DNA of 30,804 nt from CANHEE01 sp049316985 (GTDB taxonomy: Bacteria; Bacteroidota; Bacteroidia; Chitinophagales; Saprospiraceae). The DNA lies in assembly GCA_049316985.1 (NCBI GenBank), contig JBMOJB010000025.1, forward strand, positions 1 to 30,804, in the 5' to 3' direction. Under the pieces are notes generated by a model. The model was not told the origin of the DNA. It did not search any database and worked only from the letters and a program-made list of their open reading frames with translations. The number at the start of each line of letters is the position of its first letter. The stretch's first letter is position 1. Position numbers and translations under genes: made by a program. Below, in pieces: positions 1 to 6,780 of the stretch.

Positions 1-593
1 CCAGCTTTTTTATGTAAATAATGACGACCAGAACCATCTCCTCGCAATTTGGCATCTATCACGCCAAATCCATCTTCATTGGGTTCCAGTAAAACAGCAC
101 CAGCACCATCACCAAAAATGATACAAGTCGCTCTGTCGGTGTAGTCTACAATAGAGGACATTTTATCCGTACCCACAACAATTACTTTCTTGTACATCCC
201 GGACTCAACGTACTTTGATCCAGTAACCAAAGCAAATAAAAAGCCCGAACAAGCCGCATTGATATCAAAACCAAATGCATTGTTAATACCCACGGTGTCG
301 CAAATGGTATTGGCATTATCCGGAAAAGTCATATCGGGTGTTACAGTGGCGCAAATCAGCAAATCTACTTCATCAGGCTTAGTTCCTGTCTTTTTTAGCA
401 ACGCTTCAACTGCTTGTACAGCCATAAAAGAGCTCCCTTTACTCGGATCTTTAAGGATTCTACGCTCTTTAATTCCGGTTCTGGAAGTAATCCACTCATC
501 GTTTGTGTCAACCATTTTTTCCAGTTCAAGATTGGTGAGACGGTATTCCGGAACATAACCATAAACGCCTGTAATAGCAGCAGTTTTTCGCAT
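1..593 (-). CDS. fabH: Beta-ketoacyl-ACP synthase III (FabH), C-terminus cut off by window edge
   Basis: Condenses an acyl-CoA primer with malonyl-ACP to start type II fatty-acid synthesis in the cytoplasm. The reading frame opens with ATG at 591-593 and stays open to base 1, giving 197 residues of a protein that is usually about 330 long. It starts MRKTAAITGVYGYVPEYRLT and carries the family motifs TNDEWITSRTGIKERR (about 29-44) and INAACSGF, whose Cys115 is the expected acyl-accepting nucleophile, then FGDGAGAVLLE (160-170). The His and Asn of the catalytic triad would lie in the missing part. A strong promoter lies about 80 bases upstream. FabH identity is firm because the thiolase-fold synthase motifs are all in order. 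A FabH paralogue serving another pathway cannot be excluded without the C-terminus or the neighbouring gene. Confidence 0.95.
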   Translation of the reverse strand, partial: MRKTAAITGVYGYVPEYRLTNLELEKMVDTNDEWITSRTGIKERRILKDPSKGSSFMAVQAVEALLKKTGTKPDEVDLLICATVTPDMTFPDNANTICDTVGINNAFGFDINAACSGFLFALVTGSKYVESGMYKKVIVVGTDKMSSIVDYTDRATCIIFGDGAGAVLLEPNEDGFGVIDAKLRGDGSGRHYLHKKA

Positions 594-679
594 TCGTTGT
601 TGTTTGTTTTAGAAATATATGCAAACATTTACTTTTCTATTATTCTCTTCGGTGAAGGATTTGAACCGAAAATAATCTG

Positions 680-710
680 CAAAGGTAATCATTAAATAAA
701 ATTATTCAAA
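680..710 (-). promoter_or_regulatory. Bacteroidota-type promoter for fabH
   Basis: Read on the minus strand there is TTTG (710-707), a 19-base spacer, then TACCTTTG (687-680). This matches the phylum consensus TTTG-N19-TAnnTTTG exactly. Transcription should start near 674, leaving a leader of about 80 bases. Near its 5' end that leader can fold a hairpin with six-base arms, 648-653 and 665-670. Confidence 0.82.
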
Positions 711-794
711 TTTTTGCAGAAGCAATCCTCTTGATGTTTCTGTACAAGGTATTCCGTATTGAATCTGTATAATATAGAATATTTCAGCGCAAAA

Positions 795-829
795 AAAACC
801 CGAATTTTCACATCGAAAATTCGGGTTTT
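795..829 (-). terminator. Rho-independent terminator of lepB
   Basis: A perfect 15-bp inverted repeat (795-809 and 815-829) with a 5-base loop lies 16 bases past the lepB stop. In the minus direction it runs into eight T residues (798-791). The arms end in A/T runs on both sides, so it could also act in the plus direction. Confidence 0.88.
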
Positions 830-845
830 AAAATTGCAATTTATT

Positions 846-2438
846 TTACATCTTATAGGCACCGGTAAAAATCCGCCTCCATCGAATGCCATTCATGATA
901 CTCGCTCCTTTTGTTGAAAACCAAATAAACAAGGGTTTACCCACCACATGGGTTTCAGGCACAAACCCCCAGACGCGTGCATCTTCAGAATTGTGGCGAT
1001 TATCTCCCATCATCCAGTAGTAATTCAATTTGAAAGTGTAGGTCGTTGCTTCCTTTCCATTGATAAATATTTTTCCTCCTTTTTCTTCCAGTTCATTTTC
1101 TTCATAAACCTTAATAGTTCTCCGATAGAAAGTCATATTCTCAGGACTTAGTTGGATCGTTTCACCAGCTTTTGGTATAAAAAGTGGACCAAAATTATCG
1201 GCATCCCACTTAAATCTCAACGTATCGTGAGGGAAAAAGTAAGTAGGAAATGATTCCTGACGCTGACCCTCAGTAACTTCCGCACCCATAGTTTTCAACT
1301 GTGCGACCTGCGTTACGTTCAGATTGAATTGATTGTTTTTGTAATCAGTATCGGTGACATTTACCCCGATTTCATCCAGTTTAGCCGTATTTACAGGCCC
1401 TCCACCTTTAGCTTTTACTGTGTATTGCAATTGTTGATTGGGTGCGTTAGTCGACGCTTCCCAAGGCGTTGAGGCAGTTCTTAGGTACAACTGTTTGTTG
1501 ACAACCTTGATGGAATCTCCGGAAATCGCAACACAACGCTTGATATAAAAATCCATTTTATCCATTGGACGAACAATCATTTCATCTAACAAAGCGCTGC
1601 TGTTGGGATTGTTAAATACACCAAACCTACGATAATCATGTATGCTGTAAGTACGCTCCGGGCGAATAAATACACTGTCCCCTTCCGGATAATTAAATAC
1701 GACCGGATCGTTGCGTTTGATGTCTTCAAATTTGAAGAAACGATGATAACCCAAATGTGGATTGTCCAAATAGGATTCACCCAAGTTAAAAGGCAGCCTG
1801 TTGTGCAATAGAGGGATTGAAGCAACTGTCTGCGGTGTGCGAATCCCGTAATTTGCTTTACTTACAAATAGAAAATCACCAACCAAAAGCGAACTTTCCA
1901 TCGAAGAAGTAGGAATCACATAGGCCTCAATCAAAAACATCCGGATAAAAGAGGCCGCAAACACCGCAAAAACGATCGCTTCCGTCCATTCCCTGATTTC
2001 AGATTTCTTGTAGGGATTGTTGAAAGTCAGTTTTTTCCGAAGGTATTCATCTTTTGAATTATTAGCTTCTTGCAATTGCCTTGCATAATCAGCCTCTAAT
2101 TCTAATGTTTTACCGAGGTATTTTATCTGATCATCATTGCCGATTTTCCAGAAAATATAAGGAGTAAAGACTACTGCCCAAAAACTGTCTATGAATTGAT
2201 AACGACCGAATGAACGGACCAGATCAACTGCTATTCCACAGTAAATGAAAATATTGACAATTGGCACTAACATCAAAGCTGCCCACCATCTTGGACGACC
2301 TACAAGGTCGCACCATTCAACAAAGTTTACTCCGGGGATCCAGGCTTTGCTTGCAGAAATACCAGCTTTAGTAAAAAGCTTGGCTAAGGTCGCGCAGACC
2401 AAAAGGTATAAAACCACTAAATAGATGAGAATACTCAT
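846..2438 (-). CDS. lepB: Signal peptidase I, long Bacteroidota form
   Basis: Membrane serine protease (S26 family) that removes signal peptides from exported proteins. The 530-residue product has hydrophobic N-terminal segments (about 1-20, 50-72 and 83-97) resembling the DUF5684-type region often fused to this enzyme, and another hydrophobic stretch at about 152-174. Box B is PTSSMESSLLVGDFLFVSK (176-194), with Ser179 as the nucleophile. Box D is FYIKRCVAISGDS (297-309), with Lys300 as the general base. Box E is MGDNRHNSEDARVWGFVP near the C-terminus. About 150 residues separate boxes D and E, much more than in E. coli LepB (324 residues in total). The gene stands alone between two terminators and has its own -7 box at 2469-2462. 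Confidence 0.95.
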   Translation of the reverse strand: MSILIYLVVLYLLVCATLAKLFTKAGISASKAWIPGVNFVEWCDLVGRPRWWAALMLVPIVNIFIYCGIAVDLVRSFGRYQFIDSFWAVVFTPYIFWKIGNDDQIKYLGKTLELEADYARQLQEANNSKDEYLRKKLTFNNPYKKSEIREWTEAIVFAVFAASFIRMFLIEAYVIPTSSMESSLLVGDFLFVSKANYGIRTPQTVASIPLLHNRLPFNLGESYLDNPHLGYHRFFKFEDIKRNDPVVFNYPEGDSVFIRPERTYSIHDYRRFGVFNNPNSSALLDEMIVRPMDKMDFYIKRCVAISGDSIKVVNKQLYLRTASTPWEASTNAPNQQLQYTVKAKGGGPVNTAKLDEIGVNVTDTDYKNNQFNLNVTQVAQLKTMGAEVTEGQRQESFPTYFFPHDTLRFKWDADNFGPLFIPKAGETIQLSPENMTFYRRTIKVYEENELEEKGGKIFINGKEATTYTFKLNYYWMMGDNRHNSEDARVWGFVPETHVVGKPLFIWFSTKGASIMNGIRWRRIFTGAYKM

Positions 2439-2461
2439 TCAGAATTGTATTGATTAAGTGT

Positions 2462-2469
2462 CAAATGTA
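2462..2469 (-). promoter_or_regulatory. -7 promoter element of lepB
   Basis: TACATTTG on the minus strand (2469-2462) matches TAnnTTTG and would start transcription about 17 bases before the lepB ATG. No clear TTTG lies 19 bases further upstream, so the match is only half of the consensus. Confidence 0.5.
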
Positions 2470-2533
2470 ATAAATTGTGCCAAATATCGGTAAATATCTC
2501 GCTTATATCGCAACTTTTACCGACCAAACACAA

Positions 2534-2572
2534 AAAATGAGTCATTTCGACCAAGTCGGAGTGACTCATTTT
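2534..2572 (-). terminator. Terminator at the end of the lptE-secG operon
   Basis: Arms 2534-2551 and 2555-2572 form an 18-bp stem with two G-T wobbles and a 3-base loop. In the minus direction the stem is followed by a T-rich run (2537-2532). It lies about 60 bases past the secG stop and upstream of the lepB promoter, separating the two transcription units. Confidence 0.8.
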
Positions 2573-2632
2573 GAATGCGTTCAAAAATGAAAATCTTTTT
2601 ATAGAAAACTATTCAACTTTTGACTTCTCAGA

Positions 2633-2896
2633 TTAACGAGAAAGCAATTCTACATTTCCTGCCGAACCACTGCTTACAACAAGTGTTGCTGTGACACAAA
2701 GCACGAACAATGCAGCAGCAAGGTACCAAGTCCATTTTTCAACAATGTCGGCAGAACGAGCTGCACCGAACATCTGATTGGCAGCACTGCCACCGAAAGT
2801 AGAATCTACTCCACCACCCTTAGGGTTTTGGATAAGTATAATAGTGATCAGGAGTACGCAAATGATAGCGATTACAATTGCTACGGTAGACAACAT
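2633..2896 (-). CDS. secG: Preprotein translocase subunit SecG
   Basis: Small inner-membrane subunit of the SecYEG channel that helps SecA-driven protein export. The 87-residue product has two hydrophobic helices (about 3-23 and 57-76). The typical SecG link sits between them: LIQNPKGGGVDSTFGGSAAN, then MFGAARSADIVEKWTW. Length and layout match the family. It follows the TPR-like gene by 17 bases and ends the operon. Grouping of lptE, a TPR-like protein and secG is a recurrent arrangement in this phylum as I recall it, which supports the call. Confidence 0.93.
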   Translation of the reverse strand: MLSTVAIVIAIICVLLITIILIQNPKGGGVDSTFGGSAANQMFGAARSADIVEKWTWYLAAALFVLCVTATLVVSSGSAGNVELLSR

Positions 2897-2913
2897 GGAA
2901 CATCAATTTAAAA

Positions 2914-3831
2914 TTAGGAAATTTTTATTTTTTCAATTTGAGCCCCAAAGTACGTACTTTTTTCCGGTATTTGCAACTTTAGTTTTTCATACATGGCAAT
3001 TGCTTTTTCTTTATGACCTTGTAACGCTAAAAGGCTCGCTAAAGTTTCAGTCGCATTATCTTGTTTTTCACGTAGACTGCTCTCCGCATAATTAACCAAT
3101 TCTTCCGTTTTTTTGCGTTCTACTTGCTTTTCCTGGCGTTTGAATTCTTCCTTTGATAGTTTAGCCTCTGCCAGAAAACGATGTTTCTCTATTTCTGACT
3201 CGTCTGTCCAGATTAATTTTCCAATTGCACTACCACCTGAATTTCCGGAATAAGTGCGAAATCTGGATTTGGGCAATGGCCCATTTTTACTGACTTCCTC
3301 TGTTTTGTCTTGGATTTCCTGATCAGGTTGATGCAAATTATCCTGATCTGACATGTAATCATTGGAATGAAGCAAGCCGGAAGAAAAATTCACATGCACA
3401 TCCTCTTCTTCGTCTATGTGTTCCGCATCAGCGACCGCACTTTGCATATGTTTGAAATCAGCCAGCGTTTTGGAAATCATTCCTTCTTCCATACTTTCTC
3501 TTTGAATTGGCACTGCTATAGGAAAATCTTCCACAGTATGGACGGCTAACTTTTCTTGCTCAATACTACGATTTGCATTTTCGGCCCTTAAGTGATCTTC
3601 ATTTTGGTGAATCAATTTGTACAAATAACTTCTATCTGTACTGTAAGTTGCTGCAAGATTCAGATACTTTAATTGATCTTCGTTTTGTTCGTCCATTGCT
3701 TTTTTACAAATTAAAAAGCGGAGATTCTGGCAATAGGGATAGTGCTCAATCCAAGCTTGCAGGTCTTGAAAACCAACCGTTTTCAAAGCAGAATAATCAG
3801 AAAGATATTTGATAAAACTTTGGGAATCCAT
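2914..3831 (-). CDS. Conserved hypothetical protein with TPR-like C-terminus
   Basis: No exact function recognised. The 305 residues have no signal peptide or membrane segment. The N-terminal 80 are helical and contain LQAWIEHYPYCQNLRFLICK (24-43). The middle (about 85-200) is acidic and probably disordered. A Lys/Glu-rich coiled-coil-like stretch follows (about 220-255). The end, ETLASLLALQGHKEKAIAMY plus the helix after it, reads like a TPR helix pair. It lies between lptE (29-base gap) and secG (17-base gap). Proteins of this look are common between these two genes in Bacteroidota. A cytoplasmic scaffold or assembly role is a guess. Confidence 0.8.
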   Translation of the reverse strand: MDSQSFIKYLSDYSALKTVGFQDLQAWIEHYPYCQNLRFLICKKAMDEQNEDQLKYLNLAATYSTDRSYLYKLIHQNEDHLRAENANRSIEQEKLAVHTVEDFPIAVPIQRESMEEGMISKTLADFKHMQSAVADAEHIDEEEDVHVNFSSGLLHSNDYMSDQDNLHQPDQEIQDKTEEVSKNGPLPKSRFRTYSGNSGGSAIGKLIWTDESEIEKHRFLAEAKLSKEEFKRQEKQVERKKTEELVNYAESSLREKQDNATETLASLLALQGHKEKAIAMYEKLKLQIPEKSTYFGAQIEKIKIS

Positions 3832-3860
3832 CTTAGTATTTCTTAAAAAGTCAACAAAAT

Positions 3861-4373
3861 CTACCAGTTATTAAAAGTTTTCAGTATAATTTCGTTAATA
3901 ATCTGGCTGCTGATCTTTCGATTCAGGTCATCCTGCACCGAAGCCAGCGTTTCCGTTGAACTGAAATTGTAATAGAACTGAAAATCCTGACTATAATTGT
4001 TTTTCTCAGTTTTATTGTCTTTAAAGTCGATATGAACAATCATTGTCAATCTGTTCAATGCAGATCCCTGCTGTGCATTTGGTGCTTCAGCACTCACACG
4101 GTAATCGGAAATATACCCGCTGAATTCGAGATCAGGAGTTTCCTGGTTGATGCTGAGTCTGGTTTCATTTCTCAGTTGCGCTTTGAGCTTTTCGGTAAAT
4201 TCCTGTGCTAAGCCCGGATTAGCGAGAGGCGCCCTACTCTCGAGGTTGCTAACATAAAAGGAAGTAGTATTGGGATCAATACTAAAACCTTTGAAGGTAT
4301 AACACGCTCCAAAAAGAACACAGGTTAAAAGCAGGTAAATAAACGGCTTTCTCAAATCTAATTTTTTGGGCAT
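3861..4373 (-). CDS. lptE: LPS-assembly lipoprotein LptE
   Basis: Outer-membrane lipoprotein that plugs LptD and assists lipopolysaccharide insertion. The 170-residue product has a basic N-terminus and a hydrophobic stretch leading to the lipobox LFGAC, so Cys24 should be lipidated. YTFKGFSIDPNTTSFYVSNL follows, a typical start for Bacteroidota LptE. The mature part has the LptE/RlpB-like pattern, including LAQEFTEKLKAQLRNETRL and LEFSGYISDYRV. It is 23 bases after the upstream secreted-protein gene and 29 bases before the TPR-like gene. lptD is not in the window. The main doubt is the low sequence conservation of LptE in general. Confidence 0.85.
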   Translation of the reverse strand: MPKKLDLRKPFIYLLLTCVLFGACYTFKGFSIDPNTTSFYVSNLESRAPLANPGLAQEFTEKLKAQLRNETRLSINQETPDLEFSGYISDYRVSAEAPNAQQGSALNRLTMIVHIDFKDNKTEKNNYSQDFQFYYNFSSTETLASVQDDLNRKISSQIINEIILKTFNNW

Positions 4374-4396
4374 ATTGCAGTTAAGGTGGAATTTGA

Positions 4397-5035
4397 TTAT
4401 TTTTTCCGATAGTACCGGTTGTTGTATTCCGTTACAATTTCATCAATATCGCGAGGATGGTAATTGCGTTTCCTGATTTTCTGCACCAATTCAGTATCTT
4501 CTGATAAATACTCTGCCATATCCAATCGAAAAAGCACATAACGATATCGGAAAAGTGGTCCGTTACCTTTTTGCAGATAATTAACAACACTTGACTGACG
4601 ACCATTTGGCGTTGAAGTAAAAAAATAACCCCGAAGCAGTTTTAGCTGACCGTTCACAGCCAACTCGAGAAATAAATTCCTGTTATCAGCACTAAATCCT
4701 CCGAATGCCTTGACTGTGTTTATATGGGAAACAAAGGCAACCCTTCTGCCATCATCCAGCTTGAATGAAAATGACTTCAATTGACCCGGATAATACTTAG
4801 TTTCAATTCCAGATTTGTCAATAAAACGGATTTTCCATAATATATCTGTAAAAGTAAAATCTCCTTTAGAAGCTGACTTAGGCAACTTGATCAAACCTTT
4901 TACGGTATCGTTTGAAGCGGTTACAATTTGGCCGCTAAAAAATCGAGGATTCAATATGATTTGAGACCTAAGTGAAACCGAAAAAAAACAAACCGCGAAA
5001 AAGATCAAAGTGTATTTCATCATTGTGTAAGACAT
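4397..5035 (-). CDS. Secreted hypothetical protein
   Basis: Function not recognised. It has 212 residues with an N-terminal signal peptide (about residues 6-24, MKYTLIFFAVCFFSVSLRSQ). The mature part appears beta-rich and contains FSGQIVTASNDTVKGLIKLP (about 33-52), a pattern I associate with Bacteroidota secreted proteins of unknown role, and ends in a basic Tyr-rich tail. Starts at 5035, 5023 or 5020 are all possible; the latter two give a cleaner signal peptide. It is first in the lptE-secG operon. Two -7-like boxes lie just upstream, TAATTTTG (5074-5067) and TATTTTTG (5053-5046). A periplasmic or outer-membrane role is inferred only from the signal and neighbours. Confidence 0.75.
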   Translation of the reverse strand: MSYTMMKYTLIFFAVCFFSVSLRSQIILNPRFFSGQIVTASNDTVKGLIKLPKSASKGDFTFTDILWKIRFIDKSGIETKYYPGQLKSFSFKLDDGRRVAFVSHINTVKAFGGFSADNRNLFLELAVNGQLKLLRGYFFTSTPNGRQSSVVNYLQKGNGPLFRYRYVLFRLDMAEYLSEDTELVQKIRKRNYHPRDIDEIVTEYNNRYYRKK

Positions 5036-5045
5036 TCGATAAACG

Positions 5046-5074
5046 CAAAAATACCTTATTCTTGGTCAAAATTA
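5046..5074 (-). promoter_or_regulatory. Candidate promoter region of the lptE-secG operon
   Basis: On the minus strand, TAATTTTG (5074-5067) and TATTTTTG (5053-5046) both match the -7 consensus TAnnTTTG. Neither has a clear TTTG at the proper distance. If the nearer one is used, the mRNA would start only a few bases before the first ATG, favouring the internal Met codons at 5023 or 5020. Confidence 0.45.
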
Positions 5075-5162
5075 GAACTTTTTTCAGTTGTTCGAAAACA
5101 ATTACAATTATTTAATTTGCAAAGTGCCGAAGTAATCAACATGAAAGCACCTACTATAAGCC

Positions 5163-5195
5163 AAAAAAAAGCCGCCCCGTCTTTCCAGTAGCGGC
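5163..5195 (-). terminator. Terminator in the 436-base gap downstream of the M16-like gene
   Basis: On the minus strand GCCGC (5195-5191) pairs with GCGGC (5175-5171) across a 15-base loop and is followed by eight T residues (5170-5163). The GC-rich stem in AT-rich DNA plus the T run make a good terminator. It lies 277 bases past the M16-like stop, too far to be an obvious simple 3' end for that gene. Confidence 0.65.
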
Positions 5196-5471
5196 AATTT
5201 GTATGCACTCACTTACTCACACAATTTTACATCTATATGTAGATTTATAGAATAGTATATTAAAGCTACAAAGTTAGCTTTACCCGAAGAAAAGCCTTAA
5301 TTAAATTTCTAATTTTTGTGACTGCAAATAGATTTTATTTAAAAATTAAAATGCTGATTATCAAATATTTAAGCAAAATAAACGTGTCTATAGACGGAGG
5401 AGGAAATTGTTGATTTTTTAATAAAGAAGCAAAACTTCAGATCATTATTTTTTAACTCAAAGCTCTGACAA
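5196..5471. other. Rest of the gene-free gap 5036-5471, with hairpins and a lone -7 box
   Basis: No open frame of note on either strand. Visible structures are an 8-bp stem (5261-5268 with 5275-5282, 6-base loop), a 5-bp stem (5231-5235 with 5240-5244) and a 10-base palindrome GTCTATAGAC (5386-5395). On the minus strand TAACTTTG (5276-5269) matches the -7 consensus and lies about 100 bases before the terminator at 5195-5163. It could start a short RNA, but there is no good -33 box. The remainder is AT-rich with nothing I can assign. Confidence 0.4.
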
Positions 5472-6773
5472 TCAATTTTTTGCATTTCCATGTGCTGTTC
5501 CCGCTACAACGAACGTCATTTCAGCACTTTTGAAATATTTTTGGGCAAGGGCTTGCAATTCAACAGGTTGTATTGTCAGAATATGTTGAACAAATCGACC
5601 AAATTCACTTATATCAATATTTTCGATAATATAAGTTTTATACAAATCCGCGATATTAAAAGGACCGTCAACCAGATTTAGCATATTACCAAGTATATAA
5701 TTGCGCACCATTTTCATTTCCTTTCGATCAACAGGTTCGTTCTGCAATTTTTCTAATTCCAATCCTATCTCACGAATGACCTCCTCAGAAAATTCACTGG
5801 CGACTTCTGTAGAAATATAAAAAAAACCATCGTACATCAAGTGTTCCACTGATGAGTATATGTTGTAGGTATAGCCTTTTTCTTCACGAATATTTTCCAT
5901 TAGTCGAGACCCGAAGTAACCACCTAAGATTGTATTCAATACAAACATACCCGCATAATCTTTATGGCTTCTGCTAAAGAGTTTTCGACCCATTGCAATA
6001 GCTGTTTGGTGCGAATTTTTTTTCTCAATAAAATAGGTAGCAGATTTCCTTTTAGGAGTTTTTAATGAAAGCGGTAATACCTTTTGACCATTTCTCAAAT
6101 TGCCCAGGTACAAATTAATTTGACCCATCAAATGAGCCGGAATATTACCGCTAATCAGTATTACTGCATTATCTGCGTGAAAATGATTGTCGTAATGGCG
6201 AAGAAGATCTTCCCTCTTTAGTGCTTTGAAGCTTTTCCTATCGCTGTTATAACCATAAGGATGTTTTATTCCGAAAATAGATTCCGTTAATTTTCGATAA
6301 GCAAGCACATCATTTTTTGACAACTCAACTTGCAGATCATTGATATTGTTTTCTATATAGGTCGAAAGCTCTTTTTCAGCAAAAGCGGGTGTATGGATAA
6401 GCTCTGCAAAGACGGGAAGTAATTTGTCGATATGCTTGGTTAAACTATACATGATCAGACTGGAATAGTCCAGACTAAAAGGTGCGCTAAGGCTACCACC
6501 ATAAAAATCAAAATGTTCAGCAATTTCAGCAGCGCTTTTTTGTTGACTACCTTCTTTCAACAAAGCAGCTGTTGCCCTTGCTACTGTTGCTTTGTGCTCA
6601 TGTGGCCGGCCTATTTTAAACAGGACCTCAATTTTGATGGCATCAATTTTTCCTCTATTAATTAAATAGACTGGAATTCCATTGTCAAGCTTAAACGTTT
6701 CTACCAGAGGCAGCGGAATATCCTTGACCTCAAAAATCGGTGGCTGCTTTATTTTGTTTACTTTTTCGATCAT
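5472..6773 (-). CDS. M16 (insulinase-like) family protein lacking the zinc motif
   Basis: Member of the pitrilysin/processing-peptidase fold. The 433 residues cover the two-lobed half typical of M16B proteins. Lobe 1 has FKLDNGIPVYLI (27-38). Lobe 2 has the conserved GGYFGSRLMENIREEKGYTY. The HxxEH zinc site, expected around 63-76, reads TVARATAALLKEGS: aligned to a canonical GLAHFLEHMLFKGT, the two His and the Glu become Arg66, Ala70 and Ala69. It is therefore almost surely not a protease by itself and resembles the non-catalytic partner of two-subunit M16 enzymes. No catalytic partner is adjacent. It starts 7 bases after the comM stop, in one operon. No signal peptide is visible, so a cytoplasmic role is likely. 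Confidence 0.88.
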   Translation of the reverse strand: MIEKVNKIKQPPIFEVKDIPLPLVETFKLDNGIPVYLINRGKIDAIKIEVLFKIGRPHEHKATVARATAALLKEGSQQKSAAEIAEHFDFYGGSLSAPFSLDYSSLIMYSLTKHIDKLLPVFAELIHTPAFAEKELSTYIENNINDLQVELSKNDVLAYRKLTESIFGIKHPYGYNSDRKSFKALKREDLLRHYDNHFHADNAVILISGNIPAHLMGQINLYLGNLRNGQKVLPLSLKTPKRKSATYFIEKKNSHQTAIAMGRKLFSRSHKDYAGMFVLNTILGGYFGSRLMENIREEKGYTYNIYSSVEHLMYDGFFYISTEVASEFSEEVIREIGLELEKLQNEPVDRKEMKMVRNYILGNMLNLVDGPFNIADLYKTYIIENIDISEFGRFVQHILTIQPVELQALAQKYFKSAEMTFVVAGTAHGNAKN

Positions 6774-6780
6774 AACTCTT

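Noticed and set aside
652..670. tRNA T-arm-like sequence on the minus strand (GGTTCAAATCC) near the fabH leader
   Set aside because: The T stem does not pair beyond two bases and no acceptor, D or anticodon arm is present around it. It is better explained as part of a small leader hairpin.
395..695. Short open frames over the fabH start region on both strands
   Set aside because: The true gene is the long minus-strand FabH frame that runs off the left edge; the short frames are shadows of it or cross the promoter.
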